Source: Alphaproteobacteria bacterium
GTDB lineage: Bacteria > Pseudomonadota > Alphaproteobacteria > Rhodobacterales > Rhodobacteraceae
DNA length: 59,081 bases
Assembly: GCA_029289325.1 (NCBI GenBank)
Contig: JARFTV010000001.1
Span: forward strand, 64,546 to 123,626
Direction of reading: 5' to 3'
A program made the position numbers and the translations under genes. The notes under the pieces were generated by a model. That model was not told the origin of the DNA, searched no databases, and saw only the letters and a list, made by a program, of their open reading frames with translations. Below are positions 1 to 7,225 of the stretch, in pieces (position 1 is the first letter of the stretch; every line of letters starts with the position of its first letter).

Positions 1-492
1 AGCGAAAAGACCGATCCGCTGGCCGCGAACCAGAGGCAGAAGCGTGTCGAAGACCGCAGTACCCGTGGCCAGCCGCTCTCCCAGACGGCGGCGCGTCGCG
101 GCCGCTGGCGCGGAAGCCCGCAACGCCCTGGGCCGTGATCCGCGCAACAGCGGGCGTCCGTCAAGCGGCTTGCCGGAGGGGTCGATGATCCGGCCGATCC
201 AGCTGTCGTCCGGCGCGATCTCGGCCCGGCCGAGGAGCTCCACCCGGTCACCGATGGCCATGCCATCGCCCGGCGCATCGGGCAAGACCGAACAGCGACC
301 CTGCGACAGGCGCAGAACCTCTCCCGCCGAGACCTCTTCGCGGCTGAGAATCAGGACGCGGTCGCCAATTGCCGCCGCATCCAGCCCGGTCACTTCGGCC
401 AGCCCACGGCGGGTCTCGACCACGCGGCCGACCCGCCGCACTGGGGTAGCCTCGGCGATCTCGGCGAGAAGACCATCAAATACTCCGGACAC
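1..492 (-). CDS. fliI: FliI flagellar export ATPase, N-terminal part (cut by window edge)
   Basis: N-terminal 164 codons of the flagellum-specific type III export ATPase, which powers and directs export of rod, hook and filament subunits at the cytoplasmic face of the basal body. The reading frame runs from a GTG at 492 (RBS AGGGAG six bases upstream) to the window edge without a stop. The beta-barrel region of F1-type ATPases is visible, followed by the linker RIIDPSGKPLDGRPL and then VFDTLLPLVRGQRIGLFA, which in the family directly precedes the Walker A loop; the window ends just before it. Divergent from flgB with 84 bases between the starts. A rightward frame over the same bases is an antisense shadow. 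Confidence 0.93.
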   Translation of the reverse strand, partial: MSGVFDGLLAEIAEATPVRRVGRVVETRRGLAEVTGLDAAAIGDRVLILSREEVSAGEVLRLSQGRCSVLPDAPGDGMAIGDRVELLGRAEIAPDDSWIGRIIDPSGKPLDGRPLLRGSRPRALRASAPAAATRRRLGERLATGTAVFDTLLPLVRGQRIGLFA

Positions 493-514
493 GGGTTTCT
501 CCCTTTGTTCGACC

Positions 515-529
515 TCAACCGTTTCTAAA
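515..529. promoter_or_regulatory. Possible second CtrA-like half-match box, fliI/flgB
   Basis: TCAA-N7-TAAA, six of eight positions of the CtrA consensus TTAA-N7-TTAA, placed 25 bases from the better box at 540-554. Weak alone; noted because of the pairing and the location between two flagellar units. Confidence 0.3.
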
Positions 530-539
530 GGAATCACCC

Positions 540-554
540 TTAAGCCTTGGTGAA
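540..554. promoter_or_regulatory. CtrA-like box between fliI and flgB
   Basis: TTAA-gccttgg-TGAA matches seven of eight consensus positions of the CtrA box (TTAA-N7-TTAA) with exact spacing. It lies 22 bases before the flgB start and about 48 bases before the fliI start, so it could serve both divergent units. CtrA controls flagellar genes in several Rhodobacteraceae; binding here is inferred. Confidence 0.5.
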
Positions 555-576
555 ACAACTCGAGGGAGAAGCCCCG

Positions 577-960
577 ATGTTCGAGAAGCTGGAACTCACA
601 AGGATGGCCCAAGCGCTGGCGGCGCATTCGGGCGCACGGATGGCGGTCATCGCCAGGAACGTGGCCCATGCCGATTCGCCTGGGTACAAGGCAAAGGACC
701 TGCCGGACTTCGCCAAGGTCTTTGCGGTGGAAGGCGGCCAGATGCGGGCCACCCGGCCCGGCCATCTGGGAGCGGCAGCCGCAACGGGCGCGCTGGACCC
801 TCAGCATGCGCCAGGCCGCGAAGCGCCCAATGGCAACACCGTATCGCTGGAAGCCGAGATGGTGAAATCGGTCGAGGCGCGACAGTCGCACGAGATGGCG
901 CTGGCGATCTACCGGGCAACATCCGACGTCCTGCGCGCCAGCCTTGGCCGGTCGCGTTAG
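577..960 (+). CDS. flgB: FlgB proximal rod protein
   Basis: Flagellar proximal rod protein, 127 aa, exported by the flagellar type III system and assembled on the MS ring/export gate as the first rod segment. The N-terminal flagellar-rod signature NVAHADSPGYKA (residues 28-39) is clear, and the C-terminal helix (VEARQSHEMALAIYRATSDVLR) is the second half of the rod coiled coil. The ATG at 577 is chosen because GGGAGA lies seven bases before it; an upstream GTG at 547 has no RBS. First gene of a nine-gene rightward unit; flgC starts ten bases after its stop. Confidence 0.95.
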   Translation: MFEKLELTRMAQALAAHSGARMAVIARNVAHADSPGYKAKDLPDFAKVFAVEGGQMRATRPGHLGAAAATGALDPQHAPGREAPNGNTVSLEAEMVKSVEARQSHEMALAIYRATSDVLRASLGRSR

Positions 961-970
961 GGGGTGAAGG

Positions 971-1354
971 ATGGGCAACGATCTTATCTCGTCGCTTTCC
1001 TTCGCCGCCGCCGGGATGGAGACCCAGGCCATGCGGCTGCGGCACGTATCCGAGAACATCGCCAACGCCGATACCCCCGGCTACCACCGAAAGGTGATGA
1101 CCTTCCGGGCGGCGATGGAGACGGGCCTCGTCGAACCCGGCCCGGTCCGTCTGGACCGCAAGGACCTGACCAGACTCTATGATCCCGGCCACCCCTTGGC
1201 CGATGCAACCGGTCACTACGACGGCTCGAATGTCGATCTGGTGATCGAAATCGCTGACGCGCGCGAAGCGCAGCGCAGCTACGAGGCGAACCTCAGGATG
1301 TTCGACCAGACGCGTCAGATGACGCAAAGCCTGTTCGACCTTCTGCGGCGATAG
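971..1354 (+). CDS. flgC: FlgC proximal rod protein
   Basis: Flagellar proximal rod protein, 127 aa, normal family length. N-terminal rod signature SENIANADTPGYHRK near residues 28-42 and a C-terminal coiled coil with SYEANLRMFDQTRQM typical of FlgC/FlgG-type axial proteins. GGGGTGAAGG immediately upstream acts as RBS. Encoded between flgB and fliE in the usual alphaproteobacterial order; together with FlgB, FlgF and FliE it builds the rod inside the periplasm. Confidence 0.96.
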   Translation: MGNDLISSLSFAAAGMETQAMRLRHVSENIANADTPGYHRKVMTFRAAMETGLVEPGPVRLDRKDLTRLYDPGHPLADATGHYDGSNVDLVIEIADAREAQRSYEANLRMFDQTRQMTQSLFDLLRR

Positions 1355-1366
1355 GAGGACTCCAGA

Positions 1367-1651
1367 ATGGACGTGAACACTTCTCTCGTTTCTCAGGCCT
1401 ATGCCCAGGCCCGCACTGCCGCCGCCCCACAGGCCGGGTCGGCGGATGAGGGCCTCGCCAGTCTGGCTGGGAACTTCATGGGGGCCCTGCAGGAGCATGA
1501 GGCCGTCGCCCGCGCCGCAATGACCGGCAACGCGGATCCTCATGCCCTGGTCCAGGCGCTTGCCTCTTCCCAGATGGCAGTCGAGACGGTGGCCACGGTG
1601 CGCGATCGCGTCGTCGAGGCTTACCAGGAAATCCTGAGGATGCCCGTATGA
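1367..1651 (+). CDS. fliE: FliE rod/MS-ring adaptor
   Basis: FliE, 94 aa, the small all-helical adaptor that joins the rod to the MS ring and export gate. The C-terminal half (VQALASSQMAVETVATVRD, then EAYQEILRMPV) is the conserved family segment with the invariant ...R...AYQEI.RM. ending. A strong AGGAGG RBS precedes the ATG. Its last codon and stop overlap the fliQ start (ATGA), implying translational coupling. Confidence 0.94.
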   Translation: MDVNTSLVSQAYAQARTAAAPQAGSADEGLASLAGNFMGALQEHEAVARAAMTGNADPHALVQALASSQMAVETVATVRDRVVEAYQEILRMPV

Positions 1652-1914
1652 CCGAGTCGATGATCTTCGACATGATGCGGCAGGGCCTTTGGGTCGCCGT
1701 GCTGATCGCGGCGCCCCTCCTCACGGTCGCGCTGGTCGCGGGGGTGGTCGTGGGCCTGTTCCAGGCGCTGACCTCCATCCAGGAGATGACGCTGACCTTC
1801 GTTCCGAAAGCCGCGCTGATGCTCGCGGTCTTCTGGGTCTCGATGAGCTTCATGACCTCGACCCTGGTGTCCTTCTTCACTGATTCAATCATCCCACAGA
1901 TCGCGGGGGGCTGA
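1648..1914 (+). CDS. fliQ: FliQ export-gate membrane protein
   Basis: FliQ, 88 aa, an inner-membrane component of the FliPQR export gate. Two hydrophobic hairpin helices are visible (about residues 13-40 and 50-75), separated by the conserved QALTSIQEMTLTFVPK loop. Length equals the family norm of 85-90. Starts inside the fliE stop and ends two bases before the flgF start, so the unit is fully packed. Unusual only in being placed away from fliP and fliR, which is common in alphaproteobacteria. Confidence 0.95.
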   Translation: MTESMIFDMMRQGLWVAVLIAAPLLTVALVAGVVVGLFQALTSIQEMTLTFVPKAALMLAVFWVSMSFMTSTLVSFFTDSIIPQIAGG

Positions 1915-1915
1915 C

Positions 1916-2623
1916 ATGGATGCGGCGCTTTACACGACCCTGAATCGGCAATCCGGCCTGATGCGCGAGATGGGCGTGGTGGCGAACAACATCGCCAACA
2001 GCTCCACCACCGGCTTCCGCCGCGAGGGCGTTGTCTTCTCGGAATATGTCGCGGCACTTGAGCGGGACCCCTCGCTGTCCATGGCCCATGCCAGCGGCCG
2101 ACATGTCGACCTGTCGCAAGGGACCCTGTCGCAGACCGGCGGCGCCTTCGACTTTGCCATCCAGGGCGAAGGCTTCTTCCTGATCGAGACGCCGCAGGGC
2201 GAACGCCTGACTCGCGCGGGGAGCTTCACGCCCTCGCCCGAGGGAGAGCTGGTGACTGCCGACGGCTATCGCCTGCTGGACGCAGGCGGCGCGCCGATCT
2301 TCGTTCCACCGGACGCCAGGGTGGCGCTGGCCCGGGACGGCACGCTTTCGGCCAACGGCGAGCCTGTCGCGCAGATGGGCCTTTGGCGCCCGACGGACCC
2401 GCTGACACTGCGCCACCAGTCCGGAACGCTGTTCGATGGCGGGGCGCTGGAGCCGATCGAGAACGGCCAGATCCTGCAGGGCATGCTTGAGGACGGCAAT
2501 GTCGAACCGGTCTCGGAGATCGCGCGGATGATCGAGGTCCAGCGCGCCTATGAACTGGGCCAGAAATTCCTGGATGCCGAGGACGAACGCGTCCGGGGCG
2601 TCATCCAGGCGCTTGGACGATAG
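1916..2623 (+). CDS. flgF: FlgF proximal rod protein
   Basis: FlgF, 235 aa, proximal rod component of the FlgG/FlgE axial family. The N-terminal axial signature NNIANSSTTGFRREG lies near residues 23-37; the middle carries the FlgE/F/G-like beta domain (FDFAIQGEGFFLIETPQGERL... GSFT); the C-terminus has the ARMIEVQRAYELGQKF coiled-coil signature. Distinguished from the following FlgG by order and by the shorter length. One base separates it from the fliQ stop. Confidence 0.95.
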   Translation: MDAALYTTLNRQSGLMREMGVVANNIANSSTTGFRREGVVFSEYVAALERDPSLSMAHASGRHVDLSQGTLSQTGGAFDFAIQGEGFFLIETPQGERLTRAGSFTPSPEGELVTADGYRLLDAGGAPIFVPPDARVALARDGTLSANGEPVAQMGLWRPTDPLTLRHQSGTLFDGGALEPIENGQILQGMLEDGNVEPVSEIARMIEVQRAYELGQKFLDAEDERVRGVIQALGR

Positions 2624-2632
2624 GAGATTGCG

Positions 2633-3418
2633 ATGAAAGCGCTGCAGATCGCCGCGACTGGCATGTCGGCCCAGCAGATGAAGGTCGATGTCGTTTCCAA
2701 CAACCTCGCGAACATGTCCACCACGGGCTACAACCCGCGCCGGGCCGATTTCGCCGACCTGCACTACCAGCAGATGGCGCGGCCGGGCAGCGTGTCGGCC
2801 GCCGACGGCGCCATGCTGCCGACGGGGGTGCAGGTCGGGCTTGGGGTCCGGCCGTCCAGCGTTTCAGTCGTGCTGGGGCAAGGCTCGCTGGAAGCGACGA
2901 ACGGCGATCTCGACGTCGCGATCGACGGCAACGGCTATATCGAGGTCCAGATGCCCTCGGGCGCCACCGGCTATACCCGCGACGGGGCGCTGAAGCGTTC
3001 GGCGGACGGGCTGATCGTGACCTCGGATGGCTTTACGGTCGCACCGGGGATCACCATCCCGTCGGATGCGCGCGGGCTGACGATCAGCCCTTCTGGCGAG
3101 GTCTGGGCCAGTTTCATCGACCGGGTGGAGCTTGAGCTTCTTGGCCAGCTGACCCTGACGACATTCCCCAACGAAAAGGGGCTCGAGGCGATCGGTTCCA
3201 ACCTCTTCCTCGAAACCCCGGCGTCGGGCGCGCCGCTTTCCAGCGTCCCGGGGGAGGAGGGGCTGGGGACCCTGCGCCAAGGCTATCTGGAGGCAAGCTC
3301 GGTCGATGCGATCCGCGAAGTGACCGAACTCATCAAGGCACAGCGCGGCTACGAGCTGAATGCAAAGGTGATCACCGCCGCCGACCAGATGCTTGGCGCG
3401 ACGACACAGGTACGGTGA
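2633..3418 (+). CDS. flgG: FlgG distal rod protein
   Basis: FlgG, 261 aa, the distal rod (drive-shaft) subunit that crosses the peptidoglycan and outer membrane. N-terminal signature NNLANMSTTGYNPRRADF, central segment LDVAIDGNGYIEVQMPSG, and the C-terminal signature ELIKAQRGYELNAKVITAAD with DQMLG near the end are diagnostic of FlgG. RBS AGGAG eight bases upstream. The stop codon overlaps the flgA start region. Confidence 0.97.
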   Translation: MKALQIAATGMSAQQMKVDVVSNNLANMSTTGYNPRRADFADLHYQQMARPGSVSAADGAMLPTGVQVGLGVRPSSVSVVLGQGSLEATNGDLDVAIDGNGYIEVQMPSGATGYTRDGALKRSADGLIVTSDGFTVAPGITIPSDARGLTISPSGEVWASFIDRVELELLGQLTLTTFPNEKGLEAIGSNLFLETPASGAPLSSVPGEEGLGTLRQGYLEASSVDAIREVTELIKAQRGYELNAKVITAADQMLGATTQVR

Positions 3419-3837
3419 TGCGATCCCTGATCGCCCTTCTGGTGCTGACCGCCCCGGCCATGGCGGACAGCGTCGTCGCCACCCGCACGATCCGGGCGCA
3501 GACCATCATCTCGATCGACGACCTGACCACCGTCGCAGCTGCCCTTCCCGGCGCCTTGGCCGATCCGGTCCTGGCCGTGGGGATGGAGGCACGCGTGGCG
3601 ATCTATGCTGGCCGCCCGGTGCGGGCCCAGGACCTGGGCGCCCCGGCACTGGTCGAACGCAACCAGCTCGTTCCCCTGATCTACCTGTCAGGCGGGCTGG
3701 CAATTTCGACCGAAGGCCGCGCCCTTGCCCGCGGCGCGGCCGGCGAGGTGATCCGCGTGATGAACCTGAGCTCACGCAATACCGTCAACGGCCGCGTGGG
3801 CCCGGATGGCGCAATCTATGTAGGATGGAACGAATGA
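3418..3837 (+). CDS. flgA: FlgA P-ring assembly chaperone
   Basis: FlgA, about 139 aa, periplasmic chaperone for P-ring (FlgI) assembly. A short signal peptide (residues 1-17, ending AMA) precedes an SAF-like domain; the C-terminal block GEVIRVMNLSSRNTVNGRVGPDGAI is the family signature. It is shorter than enteric FlgA (about 220 aa), as usual in alphaproteobacteria. A GTG one codon upstream (3415) is an alternative start. The start overlaps the flgG stop and the stop overlaps the flgH start, but no flgI is next to it here. Confidence 0.92.
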   Translation: MRSLIALLVLTAPAMADSVVATRTIRAQTIISIDDLTTVAAALPGALADPVLAVGMEARVAIYAGRPVRAQDLGAPALVERNQLVPLIYLSGGLAISTEGRALARGAAGEVIRVMNLSSRNTVNGRVGPDGAIYVGWNE

Positions 3838-4559
3838 TGAAGCGACTTGCCCTGATCTGCGCCATCGTCCCCGCCGGCTGCGGCAGCCTGAACCAGGTTG
3901 GCAGGGCCCCGGAATTTTCGCCGCTGGAGGGCAGCGCGCAGCATTATGCGATGTATTCGGCCAATCTGCCCCAGGACACGTCCCCGCGGACACCTTCGGC
4001 CGAGTCGTCGCTCTGGGCGGCCGGATCTGATTCCCTTTTTGGCGACCGGCGGGCTGCGCGGCGCGGCGACATCCTCACCGTGGTCATCGAGATCGACGAC
4101 AGCGCCTCGATTTCGAACTCCACCGGGCGGAACCGGAGCGGCAACGTGAAATCGGGTCTGCCAGATTTCTTCGGAATCCCGCAGCGATTGAACAGCAGCC
4201 TGCCCGACGGTGCCAGCATGGGCGAGGCGGTCGAAACCCGGTCGTCTTCGACCTTCAAGGGCTCGGGCAATGTCTCGCGCAATGAGCAGTTGACCCTGCG
4301 CATCGCGGCCACCGTGGTCGAAGAGCTGCCGAACGGTGTCCTGCGGATCGAAGGGCAGCAGGAGGTCCGGGTGAACTTCGAGATGCGTGAACTTGTCGTG
4401 ACCGGCTACGTGCGGCCGACCGACATCTCGCGGCAGAACGAAATCACCTATGACAAGATCGCCGGAGCCCGTGTCGCCTATGGTGGCCGCGGCCAGATCA
4501 CCGACGTCCAGCAGCCGACCTATGGCCAGCAGGCGGCCGACATCCTGCTTCCGTTCTGA
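3834..4559 (+). CDS. flgH: FlgH L-ring lipoprotein
   Basis: FlgH, 241 aa, outer-membrane L-ring subunit that forms the bushing around the rod. Lipoprotein signal with lipobox VPAGC near residue 17. Diagnostic stretches include SLWAAGSDSLFGDRRAARRGDILTV, STFKGSGNVSRNEQLTLRIAA, and the C-terminal EITYDKIAGARVAYGGRGQ...VQQPTYGQ. The frame is open far upstream, but the ATG at 3834 (or 3837) is the first that gives a signal peptide, and it overlaps the flgA stop. Confidence 0.95.
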   Translation: MMKRLALICAIVPAGCGSLNQVGRAPEFSPLEGSAQHYAMYSANLPQDTSPRTPSAESSLWAAGSDSLFGDRRAARRGDILTVVIEIDDSASISNSTGRNRSGNVKSGLPDFFGIPQRLNSSLPDGASMGEAVETRSSSTFKGSGNVSRNEQLTLRIAATVVEELPNGVLRIEGQQEVRVNFEMRELVVTGYVRPTDISRQNEITYDKIAGARVAYGGRGQITDVQQPTYGQQAADILLPF

Positions 4560-4561
4560 CC

Positions 4562-5032
4562 ATGCTGCGCAAACTTCTCCCCATCATCCTTGCTCTCGTT
4601 GGACTGGGCGGCGGCGTCGGCGCCGGGCTGTTCCTGCGCCCTGCCCCTTCGCCCGAGGATGCGGTCGCCGCAGAAGAGACAGCCGCGGCCAAGGACCCGC
4701 AGGAGGGCGGGCAGGAATATGTCAAGATGAACAATCAGTTCGTCGTGCCCGTCGTGGAAAAGGGCCGCGTAGCTGCCATGGTCGTCCTGTCCCTGTCGGT
4801 TGAAGTCGCACCGGGGAATACCGAAGCGGTCTATCAGCGCGAGCCGAAACTACGTGACGTGTTCCTCCAGGTCCTGTTCGACCACGCCAATGTCGGCGGC
4901 TTCAGCGGCTCGTTCACGGACGGGTCGAACCTGATCAGCCTGCGCACCAGCCTGAAGGAAGCTGCCGGGCTGATCCTGGGCACTTCGGTCCGTGACGTCC
5001 TGATCACCGATATCGCCCGCCAGGACAGCTAG
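4562..5032 (+). CDS. FliL-family basal body protein (paralogue 1)
   Basis: FliL-like flagellar basal-body protein, 156 aa: one N-terminal membrane helix (residues 4-26), an Ala/Glu linker, and a periplasmic SPFH-like domain ending in the conserved LRTSLKEAAGLILG...DVLITDIARQ pattern. FliL proteins encircle the stator and tune torque. This is the second FliL-like gene of the window (the other is at 14087-14581); the two differ strongly, so they probably have distinct roles. Last gene of the flgB unit; it meets the leftward unit tail to tail with a four-base overlap. Confidence 0.82.
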   Translation: MLRKLLPIILALVGLGGGVGAGLFLRPAPSPEDAVAAEETAAAKDPQEGGQEYVKMNNQFVVPVVEKGRVAAMVVLSLSVEVAPGNTEAVYQREPKLRDVFLQVLFDHANVGGFSGSFTDGSNLISLRTSLKEAAGLILGTSVRDVLITDIARQDS

Positions 5033-5370
5033 CGTTTGCGGTCCAGCCGCTGGGCCGCCCCGTTCAGCGCCTGCAACCGTCCGAAGGCCGCCGCGGCCCC
5101 GGACTTTGCCTGCATCCAGGCGACCGTCTGCTGCGCTATGATGGTATTCAACTCGGCCCGCCGGATATCCGCCCAACGCTGACAGGCGAGATCGACCAGA
5201 CCCGCCTGGACGGGAGGAAGATCCACCGGCGCGCCCGCCGCATTGATCGCCCGTAGCTGCGATTTGCTTCGTTCCAGCCGTTCGGCCGCCTGTCGCAGAT
5301 CAGCAAGTCGCTGATCGAGCACCAGCTGCGACAGGGTGGCAAGCGTCTGAAACTTCTTGCAGCCGGTCAT
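5029..5370 (-). CDS. Small helical protein, possibly FliJ-like
   Basis: 113 aa, hydrophilic and almost wholly helical, rich in Ala, Gln, Arg and Leu, with heptad-like runs (LSQLVLDQRLADLRQAAERLERSKSQ). No signal peptide or membrane segment is visible. The start overlaps the flhB stop as ATGA, so it is coupled to the export-gate genes. Size, charge and coiled-coil character resemble the export chaperone/stalk protein FliJ, but sequence identity cannot be judged by eye; it could equally be a clade-specific flagellar accessory protein. Confidence 0.6.
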   Translation of the reverse strand: MTGCKKFQTLATLSQLVLDQRLADLRQAAERLERSKSQLRAINAAGAPVDLPPVQAGLVDLACQRWADIRRAELNTIIAQQTVAWMQAKSGAAAAFGRLQALNGAAQRLDRKR

Positions 5371-6446
5371 CTGCGGCGGGCCCTTTTCCTCATCGCGTCT
5401 GCAAAGCGGATCGCGGCGGCAACAGCCCGGTAGTGCTCGACCCGGATCTCCTGCCCGATCTCGATCGTGGCATGTAGCGCACGGGCCGTCGGCGGGTCAC
5501 TGTGGATCGGCACGCCATTCTCTGCCGCGCGCTCGCGGATCCGATGGGCGATTTCGTCCACCCCCTTGGCCAGGCAGATGGGCGCGCCGCGCCGGGAGCG
5601 ATCCCAACGCAGCGCCACCGCGTAATGGGTGGGGTTCACGACCACCACGTCGGCCTTTGCCACATCGGCCAGCATCCGGTTCGTCGCCACCTCTTGCGCA
5701 CGCTGGCGGCGGGCAGATTTCAGATGGGGGTCCCCCTCGCTCTCCTTGAACTCGTCGAGCATTTCCTTGCGCGACATGCGGTGGCGCTGCCGATGGCGGT
5801 GGACCTGCCAGAGATAATCCACCGCACCAAGCGCCACCGCGATCACGAAGACGATCACGAGGAAATCGATCGTCAGCCGCCCTAGCAGCGCAGCCGCCAT
5901 CCCGGGACTGAGGTAGACCGCCCCCAGCACCTCGGGCAGGCGGGAGGACAGGAACGCGTAAAGGATGGTCGAGATGAGGACGAGCTTCAGCGTGCTCTTG
6001 GCGAATTCCATCAGGCCGTCAGGGCCAAACTTGTGCTTGGCGGTCGCGATAGGTGAAATGCGTGACTGTTTGGGGGCCAGCTTTTCCGGCGCGAAGACAA
6101 GGCCCCGCGTGACGAAGATCACCGCCAGCACGATACAGGCGGGGACCAGCATCAGGATCAGCGTGGGTCCGACGAAGGCAAACAGCAACCCGGCCAAGGG
6201 GCCGCTCGCACCCGTTGTCATGAGGGCGGCAAGCCGATCCGCTTGGTCCAGGATCACCATGCCGGTGTTGCCCGCGCGCTCCACCAGCCAGGCCCCGCCC
6301 GTCACCAGCGCCAGAACAAGCCCCCCCTGCGCCGCCGCACCCAGCAGTTCGGGCGACCGCGCGATGTCGCCCTTCCGTCGCGCCTCCTCAAGCTTTTGCG
6401 GGGAGGCCTCGTGTTCCTTTTCGCCGCTTTCGTCCTCCGCGCTCAT
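5367..6446 (-). CDS. flhB: FlhB export-switch protein
   Basis: FlhB, 359 aa, controls export-substrate switching from rod/hook to filament. N-terminal EKEHEASPQKLEEARRKGDIARSPEL signature, four membrane helices between about residues 30 and 210, and a cytosolic domain carrying the autocleavage motif NPTH at residues 271-274 followed by HYAVALRW. Start and stop both overlap neighbours as ATGA (fliR upstream, the FliJ-like gene downstream), making a tightly coupled gate operon flhA-fliR-flhB. Confidence 0.97.
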   Translation of the reverse strand: MSAEDESGEKEHEASPQKLEEARRKGDIARSPELLGAAAQGGLVLALVTGGAWLVERAGNTGMVILDQADRLAALMTTGASGPLAGLLFAFVGPTLILMLVPACIVLAVIFVTRGLVFAPEKLAPKQSRISPIATAKHKFGPDGLMEFAKSTLKLVLISTILYAFLSSRLPEVLGAVYLSPGMAAALLGRLTIDFLVIVFVIAVALGAVDYLWQVHRHRQRHRMSRKEMLDEFKESEGDPHLKSARRQRAQEVATNRMLADVAKADVVVVNPTHYAVALRWDRSRRGAPICLAKGVDEIAHRIRERAAENGVPIHSDPPTARALHATIEIGQEIRVEHYRAVAAAIRFADAMRKRARRR

Positions 6447-7225
6447 GGCGCGGGCCGGAAGGGTTGGGCGACATGGGCCGAAAAGGCCTCCAGCCAGACG
6501 GCCAGCAGGGCCGGACTGACTATCGCCAGAAGCGCCAGCCCCCCGAGGGTCAGCGCAGGGGCGCCGACCATCGAAACCATCAACTGCGGCATCGCGCGGT
6601 TGATCGCCCCGATTGCCAGATTGTAGACGGTCGCTGCGATGACGAAGGGCGCAGCCAGCGAAAAGGCCAGCGAAAAGGTCGATCCGATCAGACCCAGCCC
6701 CCAGTCCGCCACCCGCGCCGGATCGGGGTAGCCTCCGGCGGGCATCAGATCATAGGACAGGATCAGCAGTTCTGCCGCGCGGACATGCAGCCCCGCCGCG
6801 AGGGCAAGTGCCAGTCCCGCGATGATCAGCAGGTTGCCGATGGCCGGCTGAGGTTCCGGCGCGACACCCGCGAAAAGCTGCGACAGCGTGGTCGCCTGTG
6901 CGATGATCGAGGCCGCCGTCTGCAGCGCCAGCACGAAAAGGCGCATCCCCATGCCCAGGATCAGCCCGGCAATCGCTTCTCCAAGAAGCGGGGCGAGGGC
7001 GGGCTGCAGGCCGGTGCTCAGGACGTGGTCGGCGACAAAGGGAGCGACAACGGCAGCAAGGACCAGAACCAGCGCCATCTTGACCCGGGCCGGCACGGCA
7101 CTCTCCCCCAGCCCCGGCATCAGCGCCACCGCCGCACCGACCCGCACAAGGGCCAGCGCAGCCGCCCAGAGCATTCCTTCGGCGAGGTCAAGCAATACGG
7201 CAAGATCGGCGATCACCTGGTTCAT
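6443..7225 (-). CDS. fliR: FliR export-gate membrane protein
   Basis: FliR, 260 aa, polytopic inner-membrane component of the export gate with FliP and FliQ. Six hydrophobic segments are visible; the conserved LRVGAA..LMPGLGE (near 26-41) and the RAMPQLMVSMVGAP block near residue 205 are family hallmarks. Overlaps flhA and flhB by four bases each (ATGA), so equal translation of the three gate genes is likely. Confidence 0.95.
   Translation of the reverse strand: MNQVIADLAVLLDLAEGMLWAAALALVRVGAAVALMPGLGESAVPARVKMALVLVLAAVVAPFVADHVLSTGLQPALAPLLGEAIAGLILGMGMRLFVLALQTAASIIAQATTLSQLFAGVAPEPQPAIGNLLIIAGLALALAAGLHVRAAELLILSYDLMPAGGYPDPARVADWGLGLIGSTFSLAFSLAAPFVIAATVYNLAIGAINRAMPQLMVSMVGAPALTLGGLALLAIVSPALLAVWLEAFSAHVAQPFRPAP

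Noticed and set aside
44-553. Rightward 169-codon frame at the left edge
   Set aside because: Antisense to the fliI N-terminus, which shows clear family sequence.
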